The notes under the pieces were generated by a model, which worked only from the letters and a program-made list of their open reading frames with translations, did not search any database and had not been told where the DNA came from. Made by a program: the position numbers and the translations under genes. DNA of 64,000 nucleotides. It comes from Candidatus Vondammii sp. HM_W22 (GTDB taxonomy: Bacteria; Pseudomonadota; Gammaproteobacteria; Chromatiales; Chromatiaceae). Positions 19,930-28,991 of this stretch are shown piece after piece. Positions within the stretch are counted from its first letter, which is position 1. The number at the start of each line of letters is the position of its first letter. The stretch spans positions 372,001 through 436,000 of the forward strand of contig NZ_CP099567.1 in NCBI RefSeq assembly GCF_022530855.2, written 5' to 3'.

Positions 19930-20195
19930 ATGCAATTCAGTCCATGTAAAGGCGGTGATTTCTGTCCTGAACAAGGCACTCACTGCTGCGGTTGCGGGCG
20001 TAGTCACGAAGAGATTGCGCAGACACGCAATTTTATGGCCTCTCTGGTGAAGTTCACCATGTATATTGGGAGGGTATGTGAATGTTGAAAAGCCCCCCGT
20101 TTTGTTGGTAAAAAGGCGACAAAAAAAGCGCGCATGGTTCAGAGCTGGCGATGCCAGCTCAGGACATTCGGTATTCCAATCCGGTAGATGCAAGA
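19930..20195 (+). pseudogene. Small Cys-rich conserved protein, frameshifted
   Basis: The ATG at 19930 has a perfect AGGAGG 6 bases upstream. The product begins MQFSPCKGGDFCP, then THCCGCGRSHEEIAQTRNFMASLV, a cysteine-rich N-terminus known from small conserved gammaproteobacterial proteins of unknown role. The frame is lost after about residue 45; continuation (GYVNVEK, then FVGKKATKKARM) is visible in other frames, with one break near 20070 and one at the C run near 20093-20098. Possibly decayed, possibly homopolymer error. Confidence 0.45.
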
Positions 20196-20201
20196 AAGGT
20201 T

Positions 20202-21014
20202 CTATTTCTGGCACTGCCCGCAGTAGAAACTGGAACGTTGCCCTATGCGGCGTTGTTTGATCGGGTTGCCGCAGTTGGGGCAGGGTGCCCCATCTTTTCC
20301 GTAGAGCTTGAGCTCCTGGGCAAAGTAGCCGGGGTTGCCATTTTCACGTTGAAAATCACGTAGTGTTGTGCCCCCCTTTTCTATGGCTGCAGCGAGGATC
20401 TTTTTGGTCCGCTCTGCCAGACGAATGTAGCGGGCCGCCGAGATCCGGTTACAGGGGCGTGCCGGGTGGATGCCGGCCATGAAAAGCGCCTCGTTGGCAT
20501 AAATATTACCTACCCCGACAACTACCTTACCGTCCATGATGAGGTTTTTTACTGCCGTGCGGCGTTGCTGTGCGTGCTGATGGAGATGCGTGCCATCAAA
20601 GTTATCACTGAGCGGTTCAGGGCCGAGATGGCAAATCAGTTTGTGCTCTTCAATGGGTTCCCTGGTCCAGAGCATGGCACCGAAGCGTCTCGGGTCGCGT
20701 AGCCTCAGGCAGCAGTCATCAAACAGTAGGTCGAAATGGTCGTGCGCCCCGGGCGGTGTTCCCGGTGGCAGGATGCGCAGGCTGCCCGACATGCCCAAGT
20801 GCAGCAGCAGGGTGCCATTGTCTGTCTGGAGAAGGAGGTATTTTCCCCGGCGCCCCACATCAAGAATCTGCTTGAATTGTAGCTGGGATTTTAAATTTGA
20901 CGGGATAGGCCAGCGCAGTTTCGGTTGCCGGATAATGATATCTTCAACCCGCTTACCAAGGATATGGGGTGCGATGCCGCGACGTGTGGTCTCTACTTCG
21001 GGTAGCTCCGGCAT
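20202..21014 (-). CDS. mutM: Formamidopyrimidine-DNA glycosylase
   Basis: 270-residue base-excision repair enzyme removing 8-oxoguanine. N-terminal catalytic PELPEVET (Pro after Met removal) is perfect. The helix-two-turn-helix region includes DGKVVVGVGNIYANEALFMAGIHP, and the C-terminal zinc finger is CPNCGNPI...SSFYCGQCQK. Complete. Convergent with the small gene at 19930. Confidence 0.97.
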   Translation of the reverse strand: MPELPEVETTRRGIAPHILGKRVEDIIIRQPKLRWPIPSNLKSQLQFKQILDVGRRGKYLLLQTDNGTLLLHLGMSGSLRILPPGTPPGAHDHFDLLFDDCCLRLRDPRRFGAMLWTREPIEEHKLICHLGPEPLSDNFDGTHLHQHAQQRRTAVKNLIMDGKVVVGVGNIYANEALFMAGIHPARPCNRISAARYIRLAERTKKILAAAIEKGGTTLRDFQRENGNPGYFAQELKLYGKDGAPCPNCGNPIKQRRIGQRSSFYCGQCQK

Positions 21015-21857
21015 CTAGTTGGCTTCCGGCATTTGCAACAGCTGTGCAGCTGATGGAACATGGAAGGCAAGCTCCAGATCATGCCGCACCAGCAGGATAC
21101 CCTTTTTTTGTTTTTCGATACCGAGGATGAGCGGTGTCGCATTGTCTTCCAGAAAAATTTCAATCTGCTCTGATGGATTTTCTCCAGAGAATTTGTCCAC
21201 TTTGGACGCCAGCGCCATTTTCCACTGGTCTATTTTCTTTACCAGCTGATCTGTGGAGATGCCGGGGACCGGTGGTTCCAGTTTCCACCGACGATCGTCA
21301 GTACGAAAGAGTCGCCACTGGGATGTTTTTATTACGCTTATTTTCCCCTTTTCGTTGACCAGCCGACGGCTGACGAACGCCTCTGCCCGGGCAAGAATAT
21401 GGTGCGGGAAACGGTCTTCCGTAAGGTGCAGGGTAGTGCCGATTTGCAGGTAGCGGCGGTGGTTGTACGGGTGGGTCCCGCCAAAATTCATAGTGGTGTC
21501 GTTGAACTGTATTTCGGCCTGAGGCCTGGCCAAGCCAAAGGCTTCAAGATCGCCCTGGGGGAGTGAAAACTGTTCCAAACTGGCCGTCGAGACCAGTGCC
21601 AACAGCCTGTCGATTCTGGGCGTGTTTGCTTCTGTCCGATAGGGGGTGGTCATCAGCCAATCGCCCACCTGCCGCTTGAGAATGAATTCGGGGCCATTGC
21701 CGTTACTGATCCGGATATAGGTTATGGCTTCCCGATTCAGGCTGGTCAGCGTTTGAAATTGTTCACTCTGCTGTTCATCCGGCGTAAGCCATATCACAAT
21801 GCCAAGCAGGACCACCAGTAGCAGCAGGGCGAGATTGATTATTCCGGGTTTTCTCAT
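21015..21857 (-). CDS. DUF4340 domain protein of an ABC/Gld operon
   Basis: 280 residues, one N-terminal transmembrane anchor (GIINLALLLLVVLLGIVIWLTP), then an extracytoplasmic DUF4340-like region with repeated short motifs (ITYIRISNGNGPEFILKRQVGDWLMTTPYRTEANTPRIDRLLALV). Last gene of a four-gene minus-strand operon (ATPase, permease, GldG-like, DUF4340); this set is recurrent in Gammaproteobacteria and its exported substrate is unknown. Confidence 0.8.
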   Translation of the reverse strand: MRKPGIINLALLLLVVLLGIVIWLTPDEQQSEQFQTLTSLNREAITYIRISNGNGPEFILKRQVGDWLMTTPYRTEANTPRIDRLLALVSTASLEQFSLPQGDLEAFGLARPQAEIQFNDTTMNFGGTHPYNHRRYLQIGTTLHLTEDRFPHHILARAEAFVSRRLVNEKGKISVIKTSQWRLFRTDDRRWKLEPPVPGISTDQLVKKIDQWKMALASKVDKFSGENPSEQIEIFLEDNATPLILGIEKQKKGILLVRHDLELAFHVPSAAQLLQMPEAN

Positions 21858-21868
21858 CGGCTAAGCGC

Positions 21869-23215
21869 TCACAGTCTGCGGCGGCGCCATCCGATCACCT
21901 GTCCGGTGACAATGAACAGGAGTGGCAACACAATCAGAAAGCCCAGGCCGATAATGGCGCCGATTGTTGGGGAGAGTGTGATGTTCAGGTCAGATGCCGT
22001 CTTTGCCGGGATGTCGAGCAGGCCATCATCTCCTGTCAGCCAGCGTACCAGGTTGAGTCCCAGATTGAGATTACCTGCATTTCCCAGGTAGGCATTGGAG
22101 AGGAAATCGCCATCGCCGATGACCAGCAGGCGCTGTTCTCTTGCTTTGCCGGGCCGGGTGAAGGCGTAGCCGATGGTGAGTGGTCCGGCTTTTTCTCCCT
22201 GTTCAGGGTTGCGTGTAACCTCTCCCTGAATCGAGCCGGTTTCGTTCCAGCTGCGCTGGAGGGTATTTAGCAGGGGTGTTGCCTGCCAGCTGTTTTTTTC
22301 CGTTACCTCTAATGCCGCTGTGTAGGGGTAGAGTGTGATGAGTTGAAATTTTGCCGTGGCCGGATGGCCGGGATAACGGGGGACCAGTGCGATGGCGGGG
22401 TTGTCCAATCCAAGGTCTGCGCCATTGGCATCCACTATGGTGCCTGGTAACAGGGTCAGACCGAGGTTGTCTGCCAATCCTTGCAGCCCGTTGCGTTCTC
22501 CGGGGTCTGTCAGCCAGAGCAGGTTGCCGCCGTTTTCAAGATAGGTGAGTAACAGTTCCAACTCTCCCGGCAGGTAGTCGGTCTGCGGGCCGGCAATAAC
22601 CACTAGGTTTGTGTTGTCGGGCAGCTGCTGGCTCTCGGTGAGATTCAGCATCCGGGTTTGATAGCCTTTTTGCCTGAGCTCATCCCCAAATGTTCCCAGG
22701 TCATGATTGGACCGTCCGGAGAGTTGTCTCTCGCCATGGCCCTCTATGGCTACAATCCATCGTTCCCCCCGTTTGATCAGGCGTTGGATCGCATTGCTGA
22801 TGCTCTCTTCATCCAGAGAGCGTAGATTTTCGCTGCGTCCCTGATACTCCAGGCGCAGTTCACCGGAAACCCGGATGCCAAGTTCGCGGGTCAAATCCGG
22901 TCGCAGAGAGGGGTTGATGAAATCGAGCTGGATAGTCGGTTGGAACCGTTGGTAGCGCTCCACTATCTCTCTTATGCGACGGCGTAATTCCGGGTTTTCC
23001 GGGGCGAATGAGGTGATTTTGAGTGGTGCCTCCAGCCGCGTCAGGAGCAGTTGACTGGCAGGTGTCAAACTGTTGCGTCCGGTGTCGCTCCAGTCCCAGG
23101 TCACACTGTAGCGCTGGCTCAGCCAGCCCACCATGGCGATCAACAGAGCGATCAGCAGATAGAAGGTGATGCCTTCCAGTTTTGCTTTAACCCGGTTTCG
23201 GTGCCGTTGCGTCAT
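21869..23215 (-). CDS. GldG-like ABC transporter auxiliary protein
   Basis: 448 residues: N-terminal membrane segment (TFYLLIALLIAMVGWLSQRYS), a large periplasmic domain resembling the ABC_transp_aux/GldG family (ISNAIQRLIKRGERWIVAIEGHGER, LVVIAGPQTDYLPGELELLLTYLENGGNLLWLTDP), and a C-terminal transmembrane helix followed by WRRRRL. Partner of the downstream-encoded DUF4340 protein and the upstream ABC permease and ATPase. Confidence 0.88.
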   Translation of the reverse strand: MTQRHRNRVKAKLEGITFYLLIALLIAMVGWLSQRYSVTWDWSDTGRNSLTPASQLLLTRLEAPLKITSFAPENPELRRRIREIVERYQRFQPTIQLDFINPSLRPDLTRELGIRVSGELRLEYQGRSENLRSLDEESISNAIQRLIKRGERWIVAIEGHGERQLSGRSNHDLGTFGDELRQKGYQTRMLNLTESQQLPDNTNLVVIAGPQTDYLPGELELLLTYLENGGNLLWLTDPGERNGLQGLADNLGLTLLPGTIVDANGADLGLDNPAIALVPRYPGHPATAKFQLITLYPYTAALEVTEKNSWQATPLLNTLQRSWNETGSIQGEVTRNPEQGEKAGPLTIGYAFTRPGKAREQRLLVIGDGDFLSNAYLGNAGNLNLGLNLVRWLTGDDGLLDIPAKTASDLNITLSPTIGAIIGLGFLIVLPLLFIVTGQVIGWRRRRL

Positions 23216-23219
23216 CTGC

Positions 23220-23963
23220 TCAACCCCGGGTACGACGGCTTTCCAACCGATGGGTGGCCAGAATCAGGCAGGTGATGATCAGCACCAGATAGTAGATGAT
23301 GTCGCCGCTGTGAATCAGGCCATTGAGCATAGGGCGAAAGTGACTGTTGAGTGAAAGCCAGTCAAAGAGCCTGCTTTCCTCGCCGGTTCCCGCCAGGTTG
23401 ATGATCCAGAGAAACAGCAGCAGGCCATAGCAGCCAATGGCTGCGGTAGCCGGCTGGCTGGTCAGGCTAGATATCAGCAAGCCAATGGCAGCAAAACTGG
23501 CAAGCAACAGGCCTAGCCCTAACAGAGCGGCGGCCAGTCGGCCCATATCCAGCGTGCCGCCCATCAGCAGTGACAGAGGCATCAGGGCGATCAGCAGCAG
23601 CATAATGCCAAAGATCACCAGTAGCGCCAGGTATTTTCCAACAACAATCCGGCTCATGGATATAGGGGCGGCGAACAGCAGGTTTATGGTGCCACTGAGA
23701 TACTCTTCGCTGAGCAGACGCATGCTCAGAAGAGGGGTCATCAACATCATAATAACGGCTGCTGAGTCGAGTGTCGGCGCTACCACCAGATCGGTAACAC
23801 TGGGTGTTGTCTGCAGATTGATAAGTTGAGGTTGCAGCTGCAAGAATTGATCGAGCTGAATCAGGAACAGCCAGGCCAATATAAACAGCATTGTCCCGAT
23901 CAGGCTCCAGGCCAGCGGGGAGAGGAATAGGCTACGCAATTCACGTCCTGCGATCACCAGCAT
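23220..23963 (-). CDS. ABC-2 type permease (GldF-like)
   Basis: 247 residues with six hydrophobic segments, starting RELRSLFLSPLAWSLIGTMLFILAWL; the LSMRLLSEEYLSGTINLLFAAPISMSRIVVGKYLA segment is diagnostic of the GldF/ABC-2 permease family. The start overlaps the stop of the ATPase gene by one base. Confidence 0.92.
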   Translation of the reverse strand: MLVIAGRELRSLFLSPLAWSLIGTMLFILAWLFLIQLDQFLQLQPQLINLQTTPSVTDLVVAPTLDSAAVIMMLMTPLLSMRLLSEEYLSGTINLLFAAPISMSRIVVGKYLALLVIFGIMLLLIALMPLSLLMGGTLDMGRLAAALLGLGLLLASFAAIGLLISSLTSQPATAAIGCYGLLLFLWIINLAGTGEESRLFDWLSLNSHFRPMLNGLIHSGDIIYYLVLIITCLILATHRLESRRTRG

Positions 23964-24880
23964 TATTCGGTCTCCATGCTGGTCAACTGGGTGAATATCT
24001 GTTCAAGGTTCTGCTTTTCAGGGGTGAGTTCCAGCAGATGCCAGCCGTTTCGAACGGCTCTTTCAGCAATAATGGCCGGGTCGGCATTGGTTGCCAGCTC
24101 CAGTCTGAAGCGCTTTTCATCCAGTTTTTCTGCCAGAGTGACGCCCGGCAGATCAGCGAGTTCATCGATTTCCGGAGGTTCACCTAGCACAATCACCAAC
24201 TGCTCAGCCTTGTCTGTTATCGATTGAAGCGGCTCCGAGAAGACCAGCTTTCCCCGGCTCAGTATCTGTACCCGGTCACACACCTCCTGTACTTCGGGCA
24301 GGATGTGAGTGGAGAGAATGATGCCGCACCGTTCTGCCAGCTCCCGTATCAGGGCACGAATCTCCTGGATCTGGTTTGGGTCTAGTCCGCTGGTCGGTTC
24401 ATCGAGAATAATCACTTTGGGATGGTGAATAATTGCCTGGGCTATCCCCACACGTTGCTGATAGCCTTTGGAGAGGTTTGCGATAAGTCGACGGCCGGAT
24501 TCGGTGAGGCCGCACTGCTGTTTTACCTCCTCGACAGTCTGTGTCAGCTGTGTTTTTTCGATATTGTGTAACCGGGCACAGAAGCTCAGGTATTCGTTTA
24601 CGGTCATATCCTGATAGAGCGGTGGATGCTCGGGAAGATAACCGAGATGTACTTTTGCCGCCAGGGGATCAGCCAAAAGATCGATGCCATTGAGCAGCAC
24701 TTGACCGCTACTGGGTGCAAGAGCGCCGCTGAGGATGCGCATGGTGGTTGATTTTCCGGCGCCATTGGGACCGAGAAACCCCAGTACTTCGCCTGGGTAG
24801 AGCTGGAAGCTGATGTTGCCGACGGCGCAGAAATCGCCATAAAAGCGGGATAGGTTCTGTATGTTGATCAGCGGTTCCAT
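23963..24880 (-). CDS. ABC transporter ATP-binding protein (GldA-like)
   Basis: 305-residue cytoplasmic ATPase: Walker A GPNGAGKSTTMRIL, signature LSKGYQQRVGIAQAI, Walker B VIILDEPTSGLDP, switch LSTHILPEVQ, and a C-terminal extension typical of ABC-2 exporters. First gene of the operon, with the permease, GldG-like and DUF4340 genes following without gaps. Confidence 0.95.
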   Translation of the reverse strand: MEPLINIQNLSRFYGDFCAVGNISFQLYPGEVLGFLGPNGAGKSTTMRILSGALAPSSGQVLLNGIDLLADPLAAKVHLGYLPEHPPLYQDMTVNEYLSFCARLHNIEKTQLTQTVEEVKQQCGLTESGRRLIANLSKGYQQRVGIAQAIIHHPKVIILDEPTSGLDPNQIQEIRALIRELAERCGIILSTHILPEVQEVCDRVQILSRGKLVFSEPLQSITDKAEQLVIVLGEPPEIDELADLPGVTLAEKLDEKRFRLELATNADPAIIAERAVRNGWHLLELTPEKQNLEQIFTQLTSMETE

Positions 24881-24945
24881 CAGGCAGGAAAGTTACAGGA
24901 GATGGTGTAGGTATTGCAACTGATATATGAAGGGTCAGGGCAGTG

Positions 24946-26376
24946 TCAGTAGGTGTGGTTACAGATCTTAGCTATCAGGTCTGCTGACCTCTCTTCATCC
25001 AGCTGCTCCATGAGCTGTTGTGTTTGACGGGTCAGTTCGCTGCAATCGAGGGTCTGTAGACGGCGTTTGATCTCCAGCAGGGAGCCAGACTGCATACTAA
25101 ATTCCCGCAGCCCCATACCGAGCAGCAGAGGCAGGTAGTGGGGGTCGCCCGCCATTTCGCCACACATGCCGACCGGAATGTTTGCACGGTTGCCGGCATC
25201 GATCACCACTTGGATCAGGCGAAGTATCGAAAGGTGCAGTGGGTTATAAAGGTAGTTGACCTCATCATCGATGCGGTCTACCGCGAGGGTATGTTGAATC
25301 AGATCATTGGTGCCGATGGGGAGGAAGTCGAGTTCTCTAGCAAAGGCATCTGCGGAGAGGGCGGCTGGTGCTTCGATCATGCCGCCAACGGGCATTTCAG
25401 GAGTGAAGGCAAGGCCATAGCCTGAGTGAATCCATCGCCTCTCCAAGCATCGCTTTTAGCTTTTTCACCTCTTGCAGATTAATCAGCATGGGGATCATCA
25501 AGCGGATCGGGCCATGGGCAGAGGCCCGCAGAATGGCTTGCAACTGAGGCTGAAACAGTCCGGGTTCTTTGAAGCAGAGGCGGATTGCGCGTAGACCAAG
25601 CGCCGGGTTGCAGGTGAGTGTCTCCTCGGATAGTCCACCATCCACCTGTTTATCAGCACCCAGATCCAGGGTGCGAATGGTGATGGGGATTCCTTCCAGT
25701 CCTTCGACCACTTGCCTGTAGGCCTGGTAGTGCTCCTCTTCGTCGGGTATCCGTTGCCGGCTCATGTAGAGGAATTCGGTGCGGTAGAGTTTTACTGCAT
25801 CGGCTTTAAGTGAGTGTGTGCTCTCTATATCCTCGGGCAGTTCGATGTTCGCCATCGACGATCAGGTATTCACCATGCCGGTCACCGCTATTGCTATCAT
25901 CCAGGTTCAGCAGGACTTCCTAGATCTGGTTGACTACATGGTCTACGTCATCTTTTCGGGTGCGCAGATAGGGGGCTTCCATGGTACCGAACACTTGGAC
26001 CAGCGCATCCTGCTGTAGCTGCATGGCCCACTCCGCAGCACAGTTGCCATTTCTGTGTTCAACTTTGGTTCAGTCAGCGCTACGTCATCCAGCATCGGCA
26101 GATGGGTGTCGATAAAGACAATGATGCCCGATCGGGTATTGTCAGGGATCTTTTTCCGTACTGTTTTCAGTTGGCGCTTTGCGCCACTGGCGGCCTGGCG
26201 GAAGCGATCCACTTCATTGGAAATTTCATCGCGACTGAAGAACCGAGGGGCATTTCAGTTCGGCCGCGCTGCAGCCGGTGGGCTTGTCCTATGGCGATGC
26301 CCCGGGTGATGCCTATGCCGGTACAGGCCAGGCCGTATTTTTCCTGCAATGGATTATCATGGTGTTCAGCCATCAT
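24946..26376 (-). pseudogene. ptsP: ptsP-type PTS enzyme I, degraded (phosphohistidine domain lost)
   Basis: Four overlapping frames encode pieces of one enzyme I protein. The N-terminus (26376, YGLACTGIGITRGIAIGQA) shifts near 26230 to EISNEVDRFRQAASGAKRQL, then near 26035 to AEWAMQLQQDALVQVF...YLRTRKDDVDHVVNQI, which ends in an in-frame TAG near 25921. Where the swivel domain with the GGxTSH active histidine should be, sequence jumps to GEYLIVDGEH. The PEP-binding C-terminal domain follows in two frames split near 25425 (LYRTEFLYM; VGGMIEAPAAL, FLPIGTNDLIQ, GMCGEMAGD). At least three shifts, a stop and a deletion of the catalytic domain: non-functional. Follows the HPr gene in the operon. 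Confidence 0.88.
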
Positions 26377-26450
26377 AGGCAGATGTTATCTCTTCAGCGT
26401 GATTTATACACAATGAGGGCGATGCATCGGGTTTGTGAACAGCAGGGGGA

Positions 26451-26720
26451 CTATTCGCCTTCCCCAAAATAGTCTCTGACCAGTTCATCAAGTGCTTCAA
26501 CCGCCTCATTCTCTTCATTGCCATCGGCGATCAACGTCAAGGTGGTTCCCTGACTTGCCGCCAGCATCATTACACCCATGATGCTTTTTCCATTCACTTT
26601 CTGGCTATTGTTGACAATATCTATGTTACAGGTGAACCGACTGGCTGTGGTGACAAACTTTGCGGCGGCCCGGGCGTGCAGGCCAAGCTTATTGATAATG
26701 TTTAGTTCTCTGCTGATCAT
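26451..26720 (-). CDS. HPr-family phosphocarrier protein (NPr-like)
   Basis: 89-residue PTS phosphocarrier. The phosphorylatable histidine is in GLHARAAAKFV (about residue 16), and the regulatory region NGKSIMGVMMLAA holds the serine that HPr kinase would modify. Normal length, intact. Follows rapZ with a 4-base overlap. Its two expected kinases here, enzyme I (ptsP) and HprK, are both broken. Confidence 0.93.
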   Translation of the reverse strand: MISRELNIINKLGLHARAAAKFVTTASRFTCNIDIVNNSQKVNGKSIMGVMMLAASQGTTLTLIADGNEENEAVEALDELVRDYFGEGE

Positions 26721-27574
26721 GGTAGTTCACGGTGGCGGATCTGAATCTGTCTGCTCTGCTCCTGAAAGTGAGCTGCCAGCTGTTCCGCTAAATAGACCGA
26801 GCGGTGCTGACCCCCGGTACAGCCAATGGCAATGGTCAGGTAGTTGCGTCTATCGGCCTCGAAACAGGGAATCCAGTTTTCCAGAAAACTGATAATATCT
26901 TCCTTTAGTTGTGTAACCCAATCATATCCCTCAAGAAACTCTGCAACGGCGCCATCTTTCCCCGTCAATGGGCGGAGTGACTGTTGCCAGTGCGGATTTG
27001 GCAGGCAACGCACATCATAGACAAAATATGCATCTCTTGGCACGGCGTGCTTGAAGCCAAACGACTCGAACAGCAGTGACAGCTCTTGTTTAGTGCTGTC
27101 ACTGATTCGGGAACTGATGATCTGCCGCAATTCATGGCGGTTGGTGTGGATGGTATCGATATGCAGATCGGCAGCGTTGAGGAGGGGCGCGAGCAGTTTA
27201 CGCTCCTGGGGAATAGCTTCCGCCAAAGGGTGCTCTTCACCCGAGAGGGGGTGTCGGCGCCGGGTTTCACTGAAACGCTTGATCAGGGTCTCATCCTGGG
27301 CTTCAAAAAAGATGATTTCGTAACTGATTCCCTGCTCTTTCAGTGTCTGCAGCAGCGTTGAAATAGAATCCAGTTTTGCTGTGGGGTTCCTGGCATCGAT
27401 GCCGACTGCAGTGAGCTGAAAGCGTTCGTTGTTACTCTTGGTGAGTCCCTCAGCCAGACTGGAAAGCATGAATGTAGGCAGATTATCGATGCAGTAATAG
27501 CCAAAATCTTCCAGTGCGTTCAGGGCTACACTTTTCCTCGAGCCGGAGAGCTCGTTAGTGATGACCAGTTTCAT
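26717..27574 (-). CDS. rapZ: RapZ family protein with altered Walker A
   Basis: 285 residues, complete, with C-terminal motifs intact: DVRCLPNPHW and GCTGGQHRSVYLAEQL. In enterics RapZ is an RNA-binding adaptor that controls GlcN6P synthase through small RNAs and has an N-terminal nucleotide-binding P-loop. Here the P-loop, normally GxSGSGKS, reads ELSGSRKS at residues 8-15 (G8E, G13R), and the preceding serine is N7; each change is explicable by one G-to-A transition. The C-terminal RNA-binding/metabolite domain may still work, the ATPase site probably not. ATG overlaps the old hprK stop. Confidence 0.9.
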   Translation of the reverse strand: MKLVITNELSGSRKSVALNALEDFGYYCIDNLPTFMLSSLAEGLTKSNNERFQLTAVGIDARNPTAKLDSISTLLQTLKEQGISYEIIFFEAQDETLIKRFSETRRRHPLSGEEHPLAEAIPQERKLLAPLLNAADLHIDTIHTNRHELRQIISSRISDSTKQELSLLFESFGFKHAVPRDAYFVYDVRCLPNPHWQQSLRPLTGKDGAVAEFLEGYDWVTQLKEDIISFLENWIPCFEADRRNYLTIAIGCTGGQHRSVYLAEQLAAHFQEQSRQIQIRHRELP

Positions 27575-28514
27575 ATGGTTTCCGATTTTTTGTCAATAGC
27601 CGCCTGTTGGCGTGCAATAAAGTTATCCGCGGATATCAGAGCCGCTAAGATGCAACATATGCTGGCGGGCCGCTGTCTCCTCCACCAGTACGGCCATTTC
27701 GTGGTCAGGTGCTATCGGGAGGGTGACCTCCGTTATCTCTCCAATCCCAGCAGCAGTCGAGTGGCGTGGCTGCTGCGAAGGCGGTCGATCTTTTTCAACT
27801 CCTGGGATGACATCTGCTTCAGGTTGATGATTAGTTGCAGGTATTTGTGTTGTTTGGTGGCGGCATCGTCAAACATCGCCCTGATATTGATAATCCCAAG
27901 TCCTTCGACTTCAAGGAAATCTGATAAAACAACAGGGCATGTACCATTAATAATATCGGGCGCTATGCAGGTAAATTCAGGTGCGTTGCCGGCAATCAGA
28001 CTGTGACCCCGTGAGATCAGCTCCAGCGCCAGCTCACTTTTGCCGATGGCAGCACCTCTAGTGAGCAGCACGCCAATACCGTAAACCTCGATAAAGACAC
28101 CATGCTCGGTGGTATGCTCTGCCATGGCGTTTGTCGGTAGTGGGGCAGATCATTGATCAGGCGGTGGTCTGACAGGGATGAGCGGGGCAGCGGTGTTTCA
28201 ATCGATTCAGCCTGATCGATAAAGACGCTGCCCACTTCAATGCCATCAGCCAGTAATATCGCAGTGGGCTGGGCATCGAACAGTTTATGGGTAATGTCGA
28301 TATAGAAATTTTCCTCCAACCCTATGAAGTAGACCAGTTCGGCGTGGCCGATCACCTGGATGCAGTTTAGTGTCCCAGCCAAGTTCTGACTAGCTGCCCC
28401 GGGGAACTCCCCCTTCAGTTTGCGTCCTGAGTCGGAGCGTCCGGCGATCCACTTAAGTCCCAGTTTTTCGCGCAGGGCATCGTAGAGGTCGCGAAGGGTA
28501 ACGGGCGGTCTCAT
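27571..28514 (-). pseudogene. hprK: hprK, HPr kinase/phosphorylase, multiply frameshifted
   Basis: The N-terminal domain is intact from 28514 (VTLRDLYDALREKLGLKWIAG ... LPHYRQ) but shifts frame near 28125 into the kinase domain (HGVFIEVYGIGVLLTRGAAIGKSELALELISRGH). The P-loop, normally G-x-SGIGKSE, reads RGAAIGKSE, losing the first glycine. A second shift near 27735 separates LRSSHATRLLLGLE from ITEVTLPIAPDHEMAVLVEETAARQHML, and a third near 27635 separates that from the C-terminus FIARQQAAIDKKSETI, whose stop overlaps the rapZ start. Three frameshifts plus the P-loop change mean loss of function. Confidence 0.88.
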
Positions 28515-28520
28515 CCGTGT

Positions 28521-28991
28521 TTACTGCTTGAGGAATGTCTTGAGTAGTGATTCGTCGCTTTCCGCGCTCCTCAGTTGGTTGCAAAAAATCTTGTCACTGA
28601 GCAGGGATGCAAGGGTTGCCAGTAACTGAAGATGCTTCTGGGTCGCCTCTTCAGGGACCAACAGGGCAAACACCAAATCTACCGGCTGTTGGTCAATGGC
28701 ATCGAAGTCGGCGGCTATCTCCAGCTGCAGAAATGCGCCACAAGCCTGTTCGACTCCCGGCATCCGGGCGTGGGGTAGGGCAATGCCCTGCCCTAATCCG
28801 GTACTACCAAGGCGTTCCCGTTCAAGGAGCTTGTCGAATACCATATCCTGAGTCAGGTCAGGTACCGCCGAAGCGAGTAGCCGACCGACCTTTTCCAGTA
28901 TGTGTTTTTTGCTGCGTGCACTGTTGCTGCAGCTGACACGTTCGATGTTTAAGAAATCTGCGGGAAACATAAATGGAGCCTTGTTAATCAA
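28521..28991 (-). CDS. ptsN: Nitrogen PTS enzyme IIA (PtsN)
   Basis: 156-residue EIIA-Ntr, a cytoplasmic regulator whose phosphorylation state controls potassium transport and other targets. Active histidine in GIALPHARM at about residue 74. Intact. Translation may start at M8 (MFPADFLNIERV) rather than M1. Lies between hpf and the hprK remnant. Without PtsP it has no obvious phosphate donor in this cluster. Confidence 0.94.
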   Translation of the reverse strand: MINKAPFMFPADFLNIERVSCSNSARSKKHILEKVGRLLASAVPDLTQDMVFDKLLERERLGSTGLGQGIALPHARMPGVEQACGAFLQLEIAADFDAIDQQPVDLVFALLVPEEATQKHLQLLATLASLLSDKIFCNQLRSAESDESLLKTFLKQ

